This document shows, piece after piece, positions 32,520 through 39,686 of a stretch of DNA of 44,991 nt. Under the pieces are notes generated by a model. It saw nothing but the letters and a program-made list of their open reading frames with translations, did not search any database and had not been told where the DNA came from. Source of the stretch: Candidatus Woesearchaeota archaeon (lineage in GTDB: Archaea > Nanobdellota > Nanobdellia > Woesearchaeales > JACPIF01); NCBI GenBank assembly GCA_016188215.1, contig JACPIF010000008.1, positions 56,448 to 101,438 on the forward strand, given 5' to 3'. How positions within the stretch are numbered: position 1 is the stretch's first letter; each line of letters opens with the position of its first letter. The position numbers and the translations under genes were made by a program.

Positions 32520-35215
32520 CTTCCAACTGAGATATACTTAAAACCAAGTTTCCTTACTGTAGCAGGATCGTATATGTTTCTGCCATCTATAATGATTTTG
32601 GTTCTCATAAGCTGTTTAATCTTGTTTAAGTCAAGTTCTGAGAATTCCTTCCATTCTGTCAATATTAAAAGAGCATCTGCCTGCTCGGCAACCTGGTATG
32701 GGTTATCGCAATAGGTTATGCCCTGGATAAACTCCTTTGCCCTTTCCTCTGCCTTTGGATCATAAGCCTTAATGTTGGCTCCCTCATGCTTTAAGGTGTT
32801 TATAATCTCTATGGATGGAGCTGAGCGCATGTCATCTGTGTTCGGCTTAAAAGCCAATCCGAGAACCCCTATATTCTTGCCCTTTACTATCCATAATGCC
32901 TTTTCAACTTTCCTGATGAAGTTAAATTTCTGCAATTCATTGATCTCCTCAACTGCCTTCAGCAGCTTGAAGTTATATCCGTTCTTTTCAGCTATCTTGA
33001 TGAATGCAGAGACATCTTTTGGAAAACAGTTATGGACCACCAATCCATTGCTTAAAACCATAGTATGAGTATCTTCTACCTCTAATGAATATACATCCAA
33101 TTCAGATTCAGAAATTTCCAAATTTTTAGCCTTAACAGTTGCAAAATCGCTGTTTATATTTTTAAATCCGGTCGGTTTAATGATTTTCTTATATCTTGTC
33201 AGCCTATCCTCAATTTCTTTTTGCTTTGATGCATCCTTAAAATTAGGTAATTTCTTTATTTGATCCCTTCCGGAAACTCTAAGGAAATGCGCATAATCAG
33301 TAGATTTCTTAGATATTGATTTCTTATAGCTTGGAACAATGCTTAAGGAGTGGAATAAAGTCATCATTCCAGTAATAAGCTCCCTGCTTATTGAGCCATA
33401 ATCATATACTACTGCAGGAGTATTTCTTTCTTTTGTAATATGACCATCGCCCTTAAATACAGTTGATAGAAACTGCAATTTTTGCTCATTATTTGCGGAA
33501 TATACTACCTGAGGAACTCTTGAGGTATAACTATCTGTGCCGCAGTTCAAGATTTGATCTAGTAAAAATGCGAATATCCGCGATGAGATGGAGATAGAAA
33601 TTGTATTGTTTGGCGGATTTCTGAAGATAGTGTAGCGTATAGACATTGTATCCAATATGGTGCATAACTCCTCAACATATTCGCTTTCTTTTATATTAAA
33701 TGTGAACTGTATCCTAGCTCGAGTGCCCCTTAGTCCATTCTCGTAGGTAATATGCCCCTCACTGATGTAGTAGCCTAATAATTTGCAGAACTCAGAATTT
33801 ATTTCTATGAGAGCCGGACAATAGGTAGTATTTCCCTTGCTCGTGAACAAGACCACGTCTTTTCTGGTTATCCATTTTGAGATATTATCCTCTATGCTTA
33901 GAAATTCATTAAGAGTCATGCAATTGCTTCTCAGGATATCTCTGTCTCTTCCATGGTATGTTTTTAGTGATTTTATAGCGGTAACTACACTTGCATGTTT
34001 ATCAAATCGGGTATTAATTGGGCGCACTCTTATTTTACTCTTATCAAAAGCTGAACTGGCAATAATCTTATCAATCATATCAATTATGATCTCTTCATTA
34101 GATACCGGAATATCAAAAAAGACCGGTAATTCATCATTATTTTGTAATTCATCTGCAAGCTTTATCTTAAACTTCCCTCCTTCATATACAAGGAAAGGAT
34201 GATCTGCTGTAGCAATAACTGTTTTATTCATCCTAGACGTTACTTTAACCAGCTTGCCCTTATAGCGTCTTTTAGTTGTGCATAAAATCCTTTTGAATAT
34301 TGTTTTTTTCGATTGAGGATCAAAACTGAGCACTTTAATTGGTGTCATTAAGTTAAACTTATTAAATAAAACTTTTAGTTTAATAGGGTATATTGAGCCG
34401 TTATCATTAATAATCACTTCCTCACCGCCATCCAAGCAGGAGCCGCCATAACCGATTCCTGCGTATAGGAATTGCCTGCCTATCCTTGTGTCATATCCCA
34501 TGCCTTCTGCCACCTTGTTGACATCTGCCCCGGTCAATTCGCAGATATTTGCGATAGCATTAATGAATGAGATTTTTGTGGCAAGGAATGAGTTGGAGGC
34601 ATGCTTGATTATCTCTGCACTTCTTATGTCAGTCACTACAATCGGCGCTTTCAAAGGGGCATAGAGTTCCTTCATGATATCCGCTGCCTTTTCTGATGAA
34701 GTGCCTATGACTACCCTGTCCGGATTAAATGTATCATGGACAGCGCTGCCTTCCCTTAGAAATTCAGGATTTGAGACAACATCAAATGGAACATCGTTGG
34801 TGTTATACATCTGGATGGTTTCTGCAATCTTCTCACCGGTCTCCACAGGCACAGTACTTTTCTCAACAATCACTTTATACCTATCAAGATGCTCAGCTAT
34901 TGTCCTGGCAACATTTTCTACATAGGAAAGGTCAGCTTCCCCATTTGGCTTAGGTGGCGTTCCTACACAGACAAAGATGACATCGCCGTGCTTAATTGCC
35001 TTATTCAGGTCTGTAGTAAATGCAAGGCGCTTTGCCCTGATATTCTTGTGTATAAGCTCGTCAAGCTGTGGCTCAAAAATAGGGATTATGCCCTTGTTCA
35101 GAGCTGCTATCTTGTGCTCATCTATGTCTACACCCACTACATCATGGCCCAGCTCTGAAAGCATTGCGCTTGTAGTGAGCCCCACGTATCCAACTCCGCA
35201 TATAGTAATCCTCAT
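32516..35215 (-). CDS. ugd: UDP-glucose 6-dehydrogenase interrupted in frame by an intein
   Basis: 899 codons: N-extein residues 1-259, intein 260-729, C-extein 730-899; the spliced enzyme is 429 residues, normal for the family. The N-extein starts MRITICGVGYVGLTTSAML (NAD motif) and has FVCVGTPPKPNG, VEKSTVPVETG, SNPEFLREG and the catalytic-lysine region EIIKHASNSFLATKI. The active-site block GYGGSCFPKD is split exactly before its catalytic cysteine, which doubles as the +1 splicing residue. It oxidises UDP-glucose to UDP-glucuronate, feeding uxs. The TATA box at 35236-35246 is 26 bases upstream. First gene of the operon to 29746. Confidence 0.96.
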   Translation of the reverse strand: MRITICGVGYVGLTTSAMLSELGHDVVGVDIDEHKIAALNKGIIPIFEPQLDELIHKNIRAKRLAFTTDLNKAIKHGDVIFVCVGTPPKPNGEADLSYVENVARTIAEHLDRYKVIVEKSTVPVETGEKIAETIQMYNTNDVPFDVVSNPEFLREGSAVHDTFNPDRVVIGTSSEKAADIMKELYAPLKAPIVVTDIRSAEIIKHASNSFLATKISFINAIANICELTGADVNKVAEGMGYDTRIGRQFLYAGIGYGGSCLDGGEEVIINDNGSIYPIKLKVLFNKFNLMTPIKVLSFDPQSKKTIFKRILCTTKRRYKGKLVKVTSRMNKTVIATADHPFLVYEGGKFKIKLADELQNNDELPVFFDIPVSNEEIIIDMIDKIIASSAFDKSKIRVRPINTRFDKHASVVTAIKSLKTYHGRDRDILRSNCMTLNEFLSIEDNISKWITRKDVVLFTSKGNTTYCPALIEINSEFCKLLGYYISEGHITYENGLRGTRARIQFTFNIKESEYVEELCTILDTMSIRYTIFRNPPNNTISISISSRIFAFLLDQILNCGTDSYTSRVPQVVYSANNEQKLQFLSTVFKGDGHITKERNTPAVVYDYGSISRELITGMMTLFHSLSIVPSYKKSISKKSTDYAHFLRVSGRDQIKKLPNFKDASKQKEIEDRLTRYKKIIKPTGFKNINSDFATVKAKNLEISESELDVYSLEVEDTHTMVLSNGLVVHNCFPKDVSAFIKIAEKNGYNFKLLKAVEEINELQKFNFIRKVEKALWIVKGKNIGVLGLAFKPNTDDMRSAPSIEIINTLKHEGANIKAYDPKAEERAKEFIQGITYCDNPYQVAEQADALLILTEWKEFSELDLNKIKQLMRTKIIIDGRNIYDPATVRKLGFKYISVGR
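33029..34438 (-). mobile_element. Intein with LAGLIDADG homing endonuclease in Ugd
   Basis: 470 residues. It begins CLDGGEEVII (block A, Cys1), with TADHPF (block B, TxxH) about 85 residues in, and ends SNGLVVHN (block G, His-Asn) before the extein Cys. The central part has two LAGLIDADG-type motifs, LLGYYISEGHI and FLSTVFKGDGHI, each with an acidic residue at the metal position (Glu and Asp), so the homing endonuclease looks intact. Base composition is much more AT-rich than the extein coding sequence, fitting recent horizontal entry. Confidence 0.95.
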
Positions 35216-35235
35216 ATAACCCCAACAATAACACT

Positions 35236-35246
35236 TTATTTAAATA
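35236..35246 (-). promoter_or_regulatory. TATA box for ugd operon
   Basis: A symmetric ttatttaaata stretch is centred 26 bases upstream of the ugd ATG at 35215. With the opposite box at 35276-35284 it makes an 88-base divergent promoter region where the RHH-fusion protein could bind to control both directions. Confidence 0.65.
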
Positions 35247-35275
35247 TCTTACCTTTATCCTACCTTATGCGATAA

Positions 35276-35284
35276 CTTTAAATA
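35276..35284 (+). promoter_or_regulatory. TATA box for RHH-nucleotidyltransferase gene
   Basis: ctttaaata is centred 27 bases before the ATG at 35307, which favours the second of two adjacent ATGs (35304, 35307). Confidence 0.65.
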
Positions 35285-35306
35285 GGGATGTAGGTTTTGC
35301 TGTATG

Positions 35307-36101
35307 ATGAAGCAGAAGATTAGCATTACACTTGATGAGCATGCGATAAAGGAGATTGATTCTACAGTAGACAATATCTATATCCGGAACAGGAGCCAGG
35401 CAATTGAGCATCTTGTCAAGACTGCTCTTGGAGAGAACAAGACTGCTGTTATCCTAGCCGGAGGGCCTGAGGAGCAGCTTAAAACAAAGGGCGAGTTCTG
35501 CTTTTCATTGCCAGTCAGGGGAAGCAGCCTGATTGAGGGCATGGTGAAAAAATTTAGGGAGCACAGGTTCAAGGCAATTTATGTGATCGGAAGGCATGCG
35601 GTAATCACGAGGATATTTGAGCTGCTTAAAGATGGGAGCAGCTACGGTGTAAAGATAACCTACATTGAAGAAAAACACTCTAAGGGAACGGCTGATTCGC
35701 TGCGGCTGCTGAAAGGGAAAGTAAGCGGAACATTCCTGACTGTCTATTGTGATATTTACTTTAACAGGATAAACCTGGATGAGGTGTGGAAAGACCACCT
35801 GAAGCAGGGCAGCTTGTGCACGCTCATGCTGACTACATCTTCAAAGCCAAGCGAGAAAGGGACTGTAATTGTTGAAGGCACAAAGATATTACAGTTCATC
35901 CAGAAGCCGAAGCAGTCTGATATTTACCTTGTGTTCTCGCCTATATTTGCTGCAGAGCCAGAGATATTTGACTATCCTGGGACAAGCCTGGAGCAGGACG
36001 TGTTCCCTGCGCTTGCTGAGAAAGGGCTCTTATACGGGCATATGAGCTCTGAGAAGGAGATACATGTGAGGAGCAGGGAAGAGGCTGGCAGGGTGCGATA
36101 G
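35307..36101 (+). CDS. Ribbon-helix-helix domain fused to a degenerate sugar nucleotidyltransferase
   Basis: 264 residues. Residues 1-42 (KISITLDEHAIKEIDSTVDNIYIRNRSQAIEHLVKTAL) are a ribbon-helix-helix DNA-binding domain. From residue about 46 a nucleotidyltransferase fold follows: TAVILAGG, SLPVRGSSLIEGM, GTADSLRLLKG, TVYCDIYFNRINL and FIQKPKQ. The catalytic signature is decayed: GTR after the GG is PEE, the PK lysine is missing, and the usual GD is CD. It may bind a sugar nucleotide or sugar phosphate without catalysis and repress or activate DNA accordingly. It is divergent from the UDP-glucuronate/UDP-xylose operon, the likely target. The 5S gene starts 45 bases after it. Confidence 0.85.
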   Translation: MKQKISITLDEHAIKEIDSTVDNIYIRNRSQAIEHLVKTALGENKTAVILAGGPEEQLKTKGEFCFSLPVRGSSLIEGMVKKFREHRFKAIYVIGRHAVITRIFELLKDGSSYGVKITYIEEKHSKGTADSLRLLKGKVSGTFLTVYCDIYFNRINLDEVWKDHLKQGSLCTLMLTTSSKPSEKGTVIVEGTKILQFIQKPKQSDIYLVFSPIFAAEPEIFDYPGTSLEQDVFPALAEKGLLYGHMSSEKEIHVRSREEAGRVR

Positions 36102-36114
36102 CGATAACCATAAG

Positions 36115-36126
36115 GCTTATAAAGTA
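36115..36126 (+). promoter_or_regulatory. TATA box for 5S rRNA
   Basis: gcttataaagta is centred about 26 bases before the inferred 5' end of 5S RNA at 36146. This distance calibrates the leaderless reading of the protein-gene promoters. Confidence 0.7.
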
Positions 36127-36145
36127 CTATTTATTCCAAGTCTAC

Positions 36146-36262
36146 GTGGACGGTCATAGGGGCGTGGTTCCACCTGATCCCATTCCGAACTCAGAAGTTA
36201 AGCACGCCACCGTCTTGGATGGTACTGTACTTGCGTACGGGAAGTCCAGGAAGCTGTCCCAC
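36146..36262 (+). rRNA. rrf: 5S ribosomal RNA
   Basis: 117 bases with the conserved core (36179-36204: cccattccgaactcagaag followed by ttaagc) and a cggtcatag start block as in archaeal 5S RNAs. The ends pair as helix I: gtggacgg at the 5' end with gctgtcccac at the 3' end, allowing one bulged C and one G-U pair. No 16S or 23S gene is adjacent, so the 5S gene is unlinked and has its own promoter, as in several archaea. Ends are inferred from the pairing and may shift by one or two bases. Confidence 0.95.
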
Positions 36263-36271
36263 TTTTATTTT
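36263..36271 (+). terminator. T-rich terminator of 5S rRNA
   Basis: ttttatttt follows the last paired base of 5S directly, the usual archaeal U-tract termination signal. Confidence 0.7.
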
Positions 36272-36310
36272 AACTAAGAACGTGTGCAGGGATGGGAACC
36301 TTTCTTAGTT
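36272..36310. terminator. Inverted repeat between convergent 5S and phosphatase genes
   Basis: aactaagaa (36272-36280) and ttcttagtt (36302-36310) pair perfectly over 9 bp with a 21-base loop. It lies at the stop codon of the convergent gene and could end transcription from either side or protect a 3' end. Confidence 0.5.
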
Positions 36311-37149
36311 TATTTAAAAAATTCCAGTAACTTTTCTCCTATTTGTCTATTGGCGGCACCTACAACTTGATATACTGCATTGAAATCATATTTCTGATCT
36401 GCCAATGGCTTCCCCATTATATCACTCATGAATCCGCCTGCTTCTGTAACTAATAGGTTACCTGCGCCAATCTCGTGCGCTTTCTGAGCTACATTTGCGT
36501 AGCCATCAAACATTCCGCTGCTTAGTCCGGCAAGATGTATTGAGGATGCTCCAAAATCTACCACCCAGAATAATTTGTCCCACTCTGATACTTTAGCATG
36601 ATAAGGTTGTGCCTTTTCTGCCTTGAATGCATAATGATCCACTGCTATGCGCGATAATGCATCAAGCTGTTTTGTTTGATCAGTGTATACCTGAGTCCCA
36701 TTTACAAAGGTACCTTTTCCCCTGCGCGCCATCCAAAGTGTTTTTGAGTTATGCTCCAGTATAGCAGCAAACCGGGCATCTTTAAATGTCGCTTCGGTGC
36801 CATCGCCATCAAATAATGCAATAACACTGCAATATGGCAGTATTGTCCTGCCCTTCTCTAAATTTTTACTTCCATCAATGTCGTCCCAAGTCACCATATA
36901 GAGTGGATTTTGAGATAATATCTTCCTGTGGAACGGCTCTTCTGTGAATTCTTCAGCATATAATACTATTGGAGCTCTATGCTGACTGAAGAATGCAGAG
37001 ATACCTTCAGAAATTGCACGGTCTCCCTTTGTTACAACATCTTTGTCGCTTTTTACTTTTTTCGACCCTTCGACACCCAATTGATTTAGAATATCATGAG
37101 CTTTCCATAAGGCTTGAATACATAGCTCTTCAAGATGTTCGGCTCTCAT
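36310..37149 (-). CDS. Inositol-monophosphatase-superfamily (FIG) phosphatase
   Basis: 279 residues. The metal-binding residues appear as YAEEFTEEP (the EE pair), TWDDIDGSKNLEKG (a variant of D-P-I-D-G-T) and, late, ANVAQKAHEIGAGNLLVTEAGG where the family normally has W-D-x-A-A. The family dephosphorylates inositol-1-phosphate, fructose-1,6-bisphosphate or PAP. GASSIHLAGLSSGMFDGY resembles the archaeal SuhB/FBPase group, but Lys-Ala replaces the last aspartate region, so activity may be altered. It follows the gene at 37167 by 17 bases on the same strand. The substrate is not determined. Confidence 0.8.
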   Translation of the reverse strand: MRAEHLEELCIQALWKAHDILNQLGVEGSKKVKSDKDVVTKGDRAISEGISAFFSQHRAPIVLYAEEFTEEPFHRKILSQNPLYMVTWDDIDGSKNLEKGRTILPYCSVIALFDGDGTEATFKDARFAAILEHNSKTLWMARRGKGTFVNGTQVYTDQTKQLDALSRIAVDHYAFKAEKAQPYHAKVSEWDKLFWVVDFGASSIHLAGLSSGMFDGYANVAQKAHEIGAGNLLVTEAGGFMSDIMGKPLADQKYDFNAVYQVVGAANRQIGEKLLEFFK

Positions 37150-37166
37150 CTTATTATAAATACTTT

Positions 37167-38270
37167 TTATCCTTTAATCTCGGGGATTAGGAATTCTGTC
37201 CTTTTATAGAGATTGAGCATTCTATTCAATGTTTCATAATCTTTGTTTGCAATTTCTGGGCCGGTTTCCTGTAATCGTTTAGCCAAGAATGCATAAGCAA
37301 GGCTCATTTCTCCTGTTGTGAGAAGCTCCCCTGTAGCACCCATTATCGCAACCCTGCTCGTAAATTCTACAGGAGTAGTTGGAAATATGACAAGTCCTGA
37401 TACATCGGTTTGCCCAGGCGTTGTCTTCTGCAGTTGTATTATTCTCTTAAATGAAATTCTTGCTTTGCTATAACCTGCGATTTCAAGTCTTGGGTGGGCA
37501 CCTCCACCATAGTACATATCAGATCCAATTATTAAGACTCTTGACTCGTCTGGATTATAGTGAGCTTCAGCTTTTGGATCATAATCAGGATCTTCTGGTT
37601 TAAGAATTGGTTTTAAACCGATTTCCTGTAATTTTTGCTGATATATTGCTTGTGCGAATGTGTTCATAGGTGGAAGTGCCCCTCCTACTGCGAAAACAGT
37701 TCCAGGATAATTTGTGGTGTCTATTGGTCTTTGTGTTCCAATAAAAAATTCATCGCTTGATTCTATAGTTTCATTAATACCAATGCCGGCTCCAGGTCTC
37801 TTTCCGATAGCATCGTATGCAGCTGTGAATCTTCTGCTTTTACATGCCATCCACTCGCTATAGAGAATTTGATACACTTCCAATCTAACTCCATCGTCAG
37901 AACGAACTATTTGGTGAAGATTAACATGCTGATCTCCATCATAGTTCATCCTTTTAGCTTCTCCGTTAGGCAATCTTTCAAAAAGAGCTAACGGGACTGC
38001 ATTTTCAGACACTTTTTTGTATTCTCCTATAAAGAATTGCCTTCCATCACTTAATCGTGCACTTCTTCGTTCCAACCAGGTAAGCGTATTTGGCAGTTCA
38101 ACTTCTTTGAAATATTCAAAACGTGCCCTTCTTGCTGCGTCTGGCTCAGGGTAGGGCCTTTCTACCAATTTAATTTCAAGCTCAGAAGGATGTACATCAA
38201 GGACTTCAAAAGTATCCCAAGTCTCAGTGCTTATTTTTCTGTTCCCTAGGAATTCTTTTAAGGTTACCAT
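37167..38270 (-). CDS. Unknown protein with a degenerate Nudix-box-like segment
   Basis: 367 residues, soluble, no signal or membrane helix. I recognise no named family overall. Residues 196-219 (GGALPPMNTFAQAIYQQKLQEIGL) have the exact spacing of a Nudix box, but the key Glu, Arg-Glu and first Glu of EE are Asn, Gln-Gln and Gln, so hydrolysis is unlikely if the fold is real. A histidine/glycine stretch SDMYYGGGAHPRLEIAGY follows. A minus-strand TATA-like box at about 38291-38300 lies 26 bases upstream of the ATG. It is the first gene before the phosphatase at 36310 and may regulate or scaffold it. Confidence 0.65.
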   Translation of the reverse strand: MVTLKEFLGNRKISTETWDTFEVLDVHPSELEIKLVERPYPEPDAARRARFEYFKEVELPNTLTWLERRSARLSDGRQFFIGEYKKVSENAVPLALFERLPNGEAKRMNYDGDQHVNLHQIVRSDDGVRLEVYQILYSEWMACKSRRFTAAYDAIGKRPGAGIGINETIESSDEFFIGTQRPIDTTNYPGTVFAVGGALPPMNTFAQAIYQQKLQEIGLKPILKPEDPDYDPKAEAHYNPDESRVLIIGSDMYYGGGAHPRLEIAGYSKARISFKRIIQLQKTTPGQTDVSGLVIFPTTPVEFTSRVAIMGATGELLTTGEMSLAYAFLAKRLQETGPEIANKDYETLNRMLNLYKRTEFLIPEIKG

Positions 38271-38305
38271 TGTAGAGGAAATGCTTTATGGGTTTTTAAA
38301 CCTTG

Positions 38306-39400
38306 TTACAACTCAACTTCAACCTTCCCTTCCTTTTCATTAACGCTCTTGATAAACTTGTGGTCTTTCAGTTTCTCCTTGATCTCTTTCCAGGAATATT
38401 TCTGCCTTGCCTTCTTTATTTCCCTGAGGATTTCATCTGCAAGCTGGTAATTAGCATATAGAGCTTCTGCCTTCTGCTTCTCTTCAATCTCCTGGGTTTC
38501 GTACTCAGCTATTGTCTGCTTTTCATTGGCTATGATTTTCACTAGCTTCTGAATCTCTTTCTCGTGTTTGCTTGGCTTCTTAATGGTAAGCTGGCTGAAA
38601 TAGTCTTGAATAGCATCGTTGAAAGTCTTGTGGCCTTGTGCCTTGCATTCTTTATACACTTCCAATTTTATAGGCACTACATCAATCATGGCATCGTTAT
38701 CAATAATGATTGCAGCATTTGGCTTTGCATTTGCCAAGCTGATTATGGCTTCATATAATTGGGTTATTTCCTTTTCAGAAAGCTTCTGCTTAGTCTTATC
38801 TATACCTGCCCTTGAGCAAGCTTCCTCTGCGTACGTGCCGCCAAGACCTATGTCAGTTGCAAGAGTCTTGACAATGGAATCTTTTGCGCTCTCCTCTAGG
38901 ACTTTCTTGAATAGTTCCTTATTTGGCTCAAGCACATTGTACTTTGATCTTGGGTATTTGTATGTAATGCCTGGCTTTACTTCCCTGTCCCTGAATGTCT
39001 GGTTCTCCAACGCGCGCATGATTGCCTGCTCGCTGCCCAAAAAAATAAGGTTGCCTTTACTGAACATCTCTATGACAAGGGAATACTGTTGCGATCTCAG
39101 CTCAAAATCAATCTGGATAATGCGCTCTGAATCCAGCTGCCTTATTGCCTTTATCTTTGCCCCCTGCAGATACTTCCTCAGATATTCGCAGAAATTGCCA
39201 AAGCCTGCGCCTTTTTCAGGAGTCAGGCAGACATACTTGCCCAGTACAACCTTGAGCACCTGCTTGCCTTTTGAAGGCACATAGAACTCAAAGTACCATG
39301 TTTCCTCATCATTATTGAGCTTGTCTAATCTGGAATTGACCAAAAACTGTAATTCCCTAACAAGGTAACTGTAATCTAATGAGGATATTTTGTCTTTCAT
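38306..39400 (-). CDS. Short NFACT protein (RqcH/NEMF-like) without the C-terminal NFACT-R domain
   Basis: 364 residues against the roughly 600 or more usual for archaeal NFACT proteins. The NFACT-N domain is clear: ISSLDYSYLVRELQFLVNSRLDKL, ENQTFRDREVKPGITYKYP, TLATDIGLGGTYAEEACSRAGI. A long coiled coil (residues about 275-335) follows, and the protein ends at VNEKEGKVEVEL with a normal stop where full-length proteins continue into NFACT-R (DUF814). The family binds stalled 60S/50S-peptidyl-tRNA complexes. Either a natural split with NFACT-R encoded elsewhere, or a truncation. The TATA box at 39421-39431 is 26 bases upstream. Confidence 0.85.
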   Translation of the reverse strand: MKDKISSLDYSYLVRELQFLVNSRLDKLNNDEETWYFEFYVPSKGKQVLKVVLGKYVCLTPEKGAGFGNFCEYLRKYLQGAKIKAIRQLDSERIIQIDFELRSQQYSLVIEMFSKGNLIFLGSEQAIMRALENQTFRDREVKPGITYKYPRSKYNVLEPNKELFKKVLEESAKDSIVKTLATDIGLGGTYAEEACSRAGIDKTKQKLSEKEITQLYEAIISLANAKPNAAIIIDNDAMIDVVPIKLEVYKECKAQGHKTFNDAIQDYFSQLTIKKPSKHEKEIQKLVKIIANEKQTIAEYETQEIEEKQKAEALYANYQLADEILREIKKARQKYSWKEIKEKLKDHKFIKSVNEKEGKVEVEL

Positions 39401-39420
39401 GGAGAAGAATGATGCTCTTG

Positions 39421-39431
39421 GTTATTTAACT
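39421..39431 (-). promoter_or_regulatory. TATA box for NFACT gene
   Basis: The minus strand reads gttaaataacc, centred 26 bases upstream of the ATG at 39400. Confidence 0.6.
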
Positions 39432-39448
39432 GTTACGCTCTTTTTGTC

Positions 39449-39595
39449 AGTTTCTTATCTAACTAAGGAGAACGCTTCGCGATAGCGCTATTCGTTCGTG
39501 CCCATGGTCTTAACGGCAATCACTTTCACATAATCTTGTGAATACGCACTAGCAAGTAATGCGCACAACGTGAGATTATGTGCCTGTAAGAAACT
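39449..39595. repeat. Long nested foldback element C in divergent spacer
   Basis: The 286-base spacer 39401-39686 has no gene. Outer 9 bp arms agtttctta (39449-39457) pair with taagaaact (39587-39595). Inside is a strong hairpin at 39527-39582: 10 bp cacataatct/agattatgtg, then tgtg/caca and cgca/tgcg. A second hairpin has arms gaacg 39470-39474 and cgttc 39493-39497, closing on a cgc-gata-gcg stem. Directly after the element, atgatac/gtatcat (39597-39612) forms a tight 7 bp hairpin. Candidate structured ncRNA or foldback element. Confidence 0.55.
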
Positions 39596-39656
39596 AATGA
39601 TACCTGTATCATAATAAAATAGAGCTTTATGGGAAAAACTTGAATAGAATGGAAAA

Positions 39657-39665
39657 ATTTTAATA
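39657..39665 (+). promoter_or_regulatory. TATA box for AIPR gene
   Basis: attttaata is centred 26 bases before the ATG at 39687 and selects it over the in-frame start at 39669. Confidence 0.6.
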
Positions 39666-39686
39666 GAAGTGACTGCTTTTTCTCTT

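Noticed and set aside
36179-36204. Coding interpretation of the 36102-36309 stretch
   Set aside because: It contains the conserved 5S rRNA core with helix I pairing and a matching promoter; no significant open frame is present.
38619-39284. 221-residue plus-strand open frame
   Set aside because: It is antisense to the NFACT gene, serine-rich without domain features, and has no promoter.
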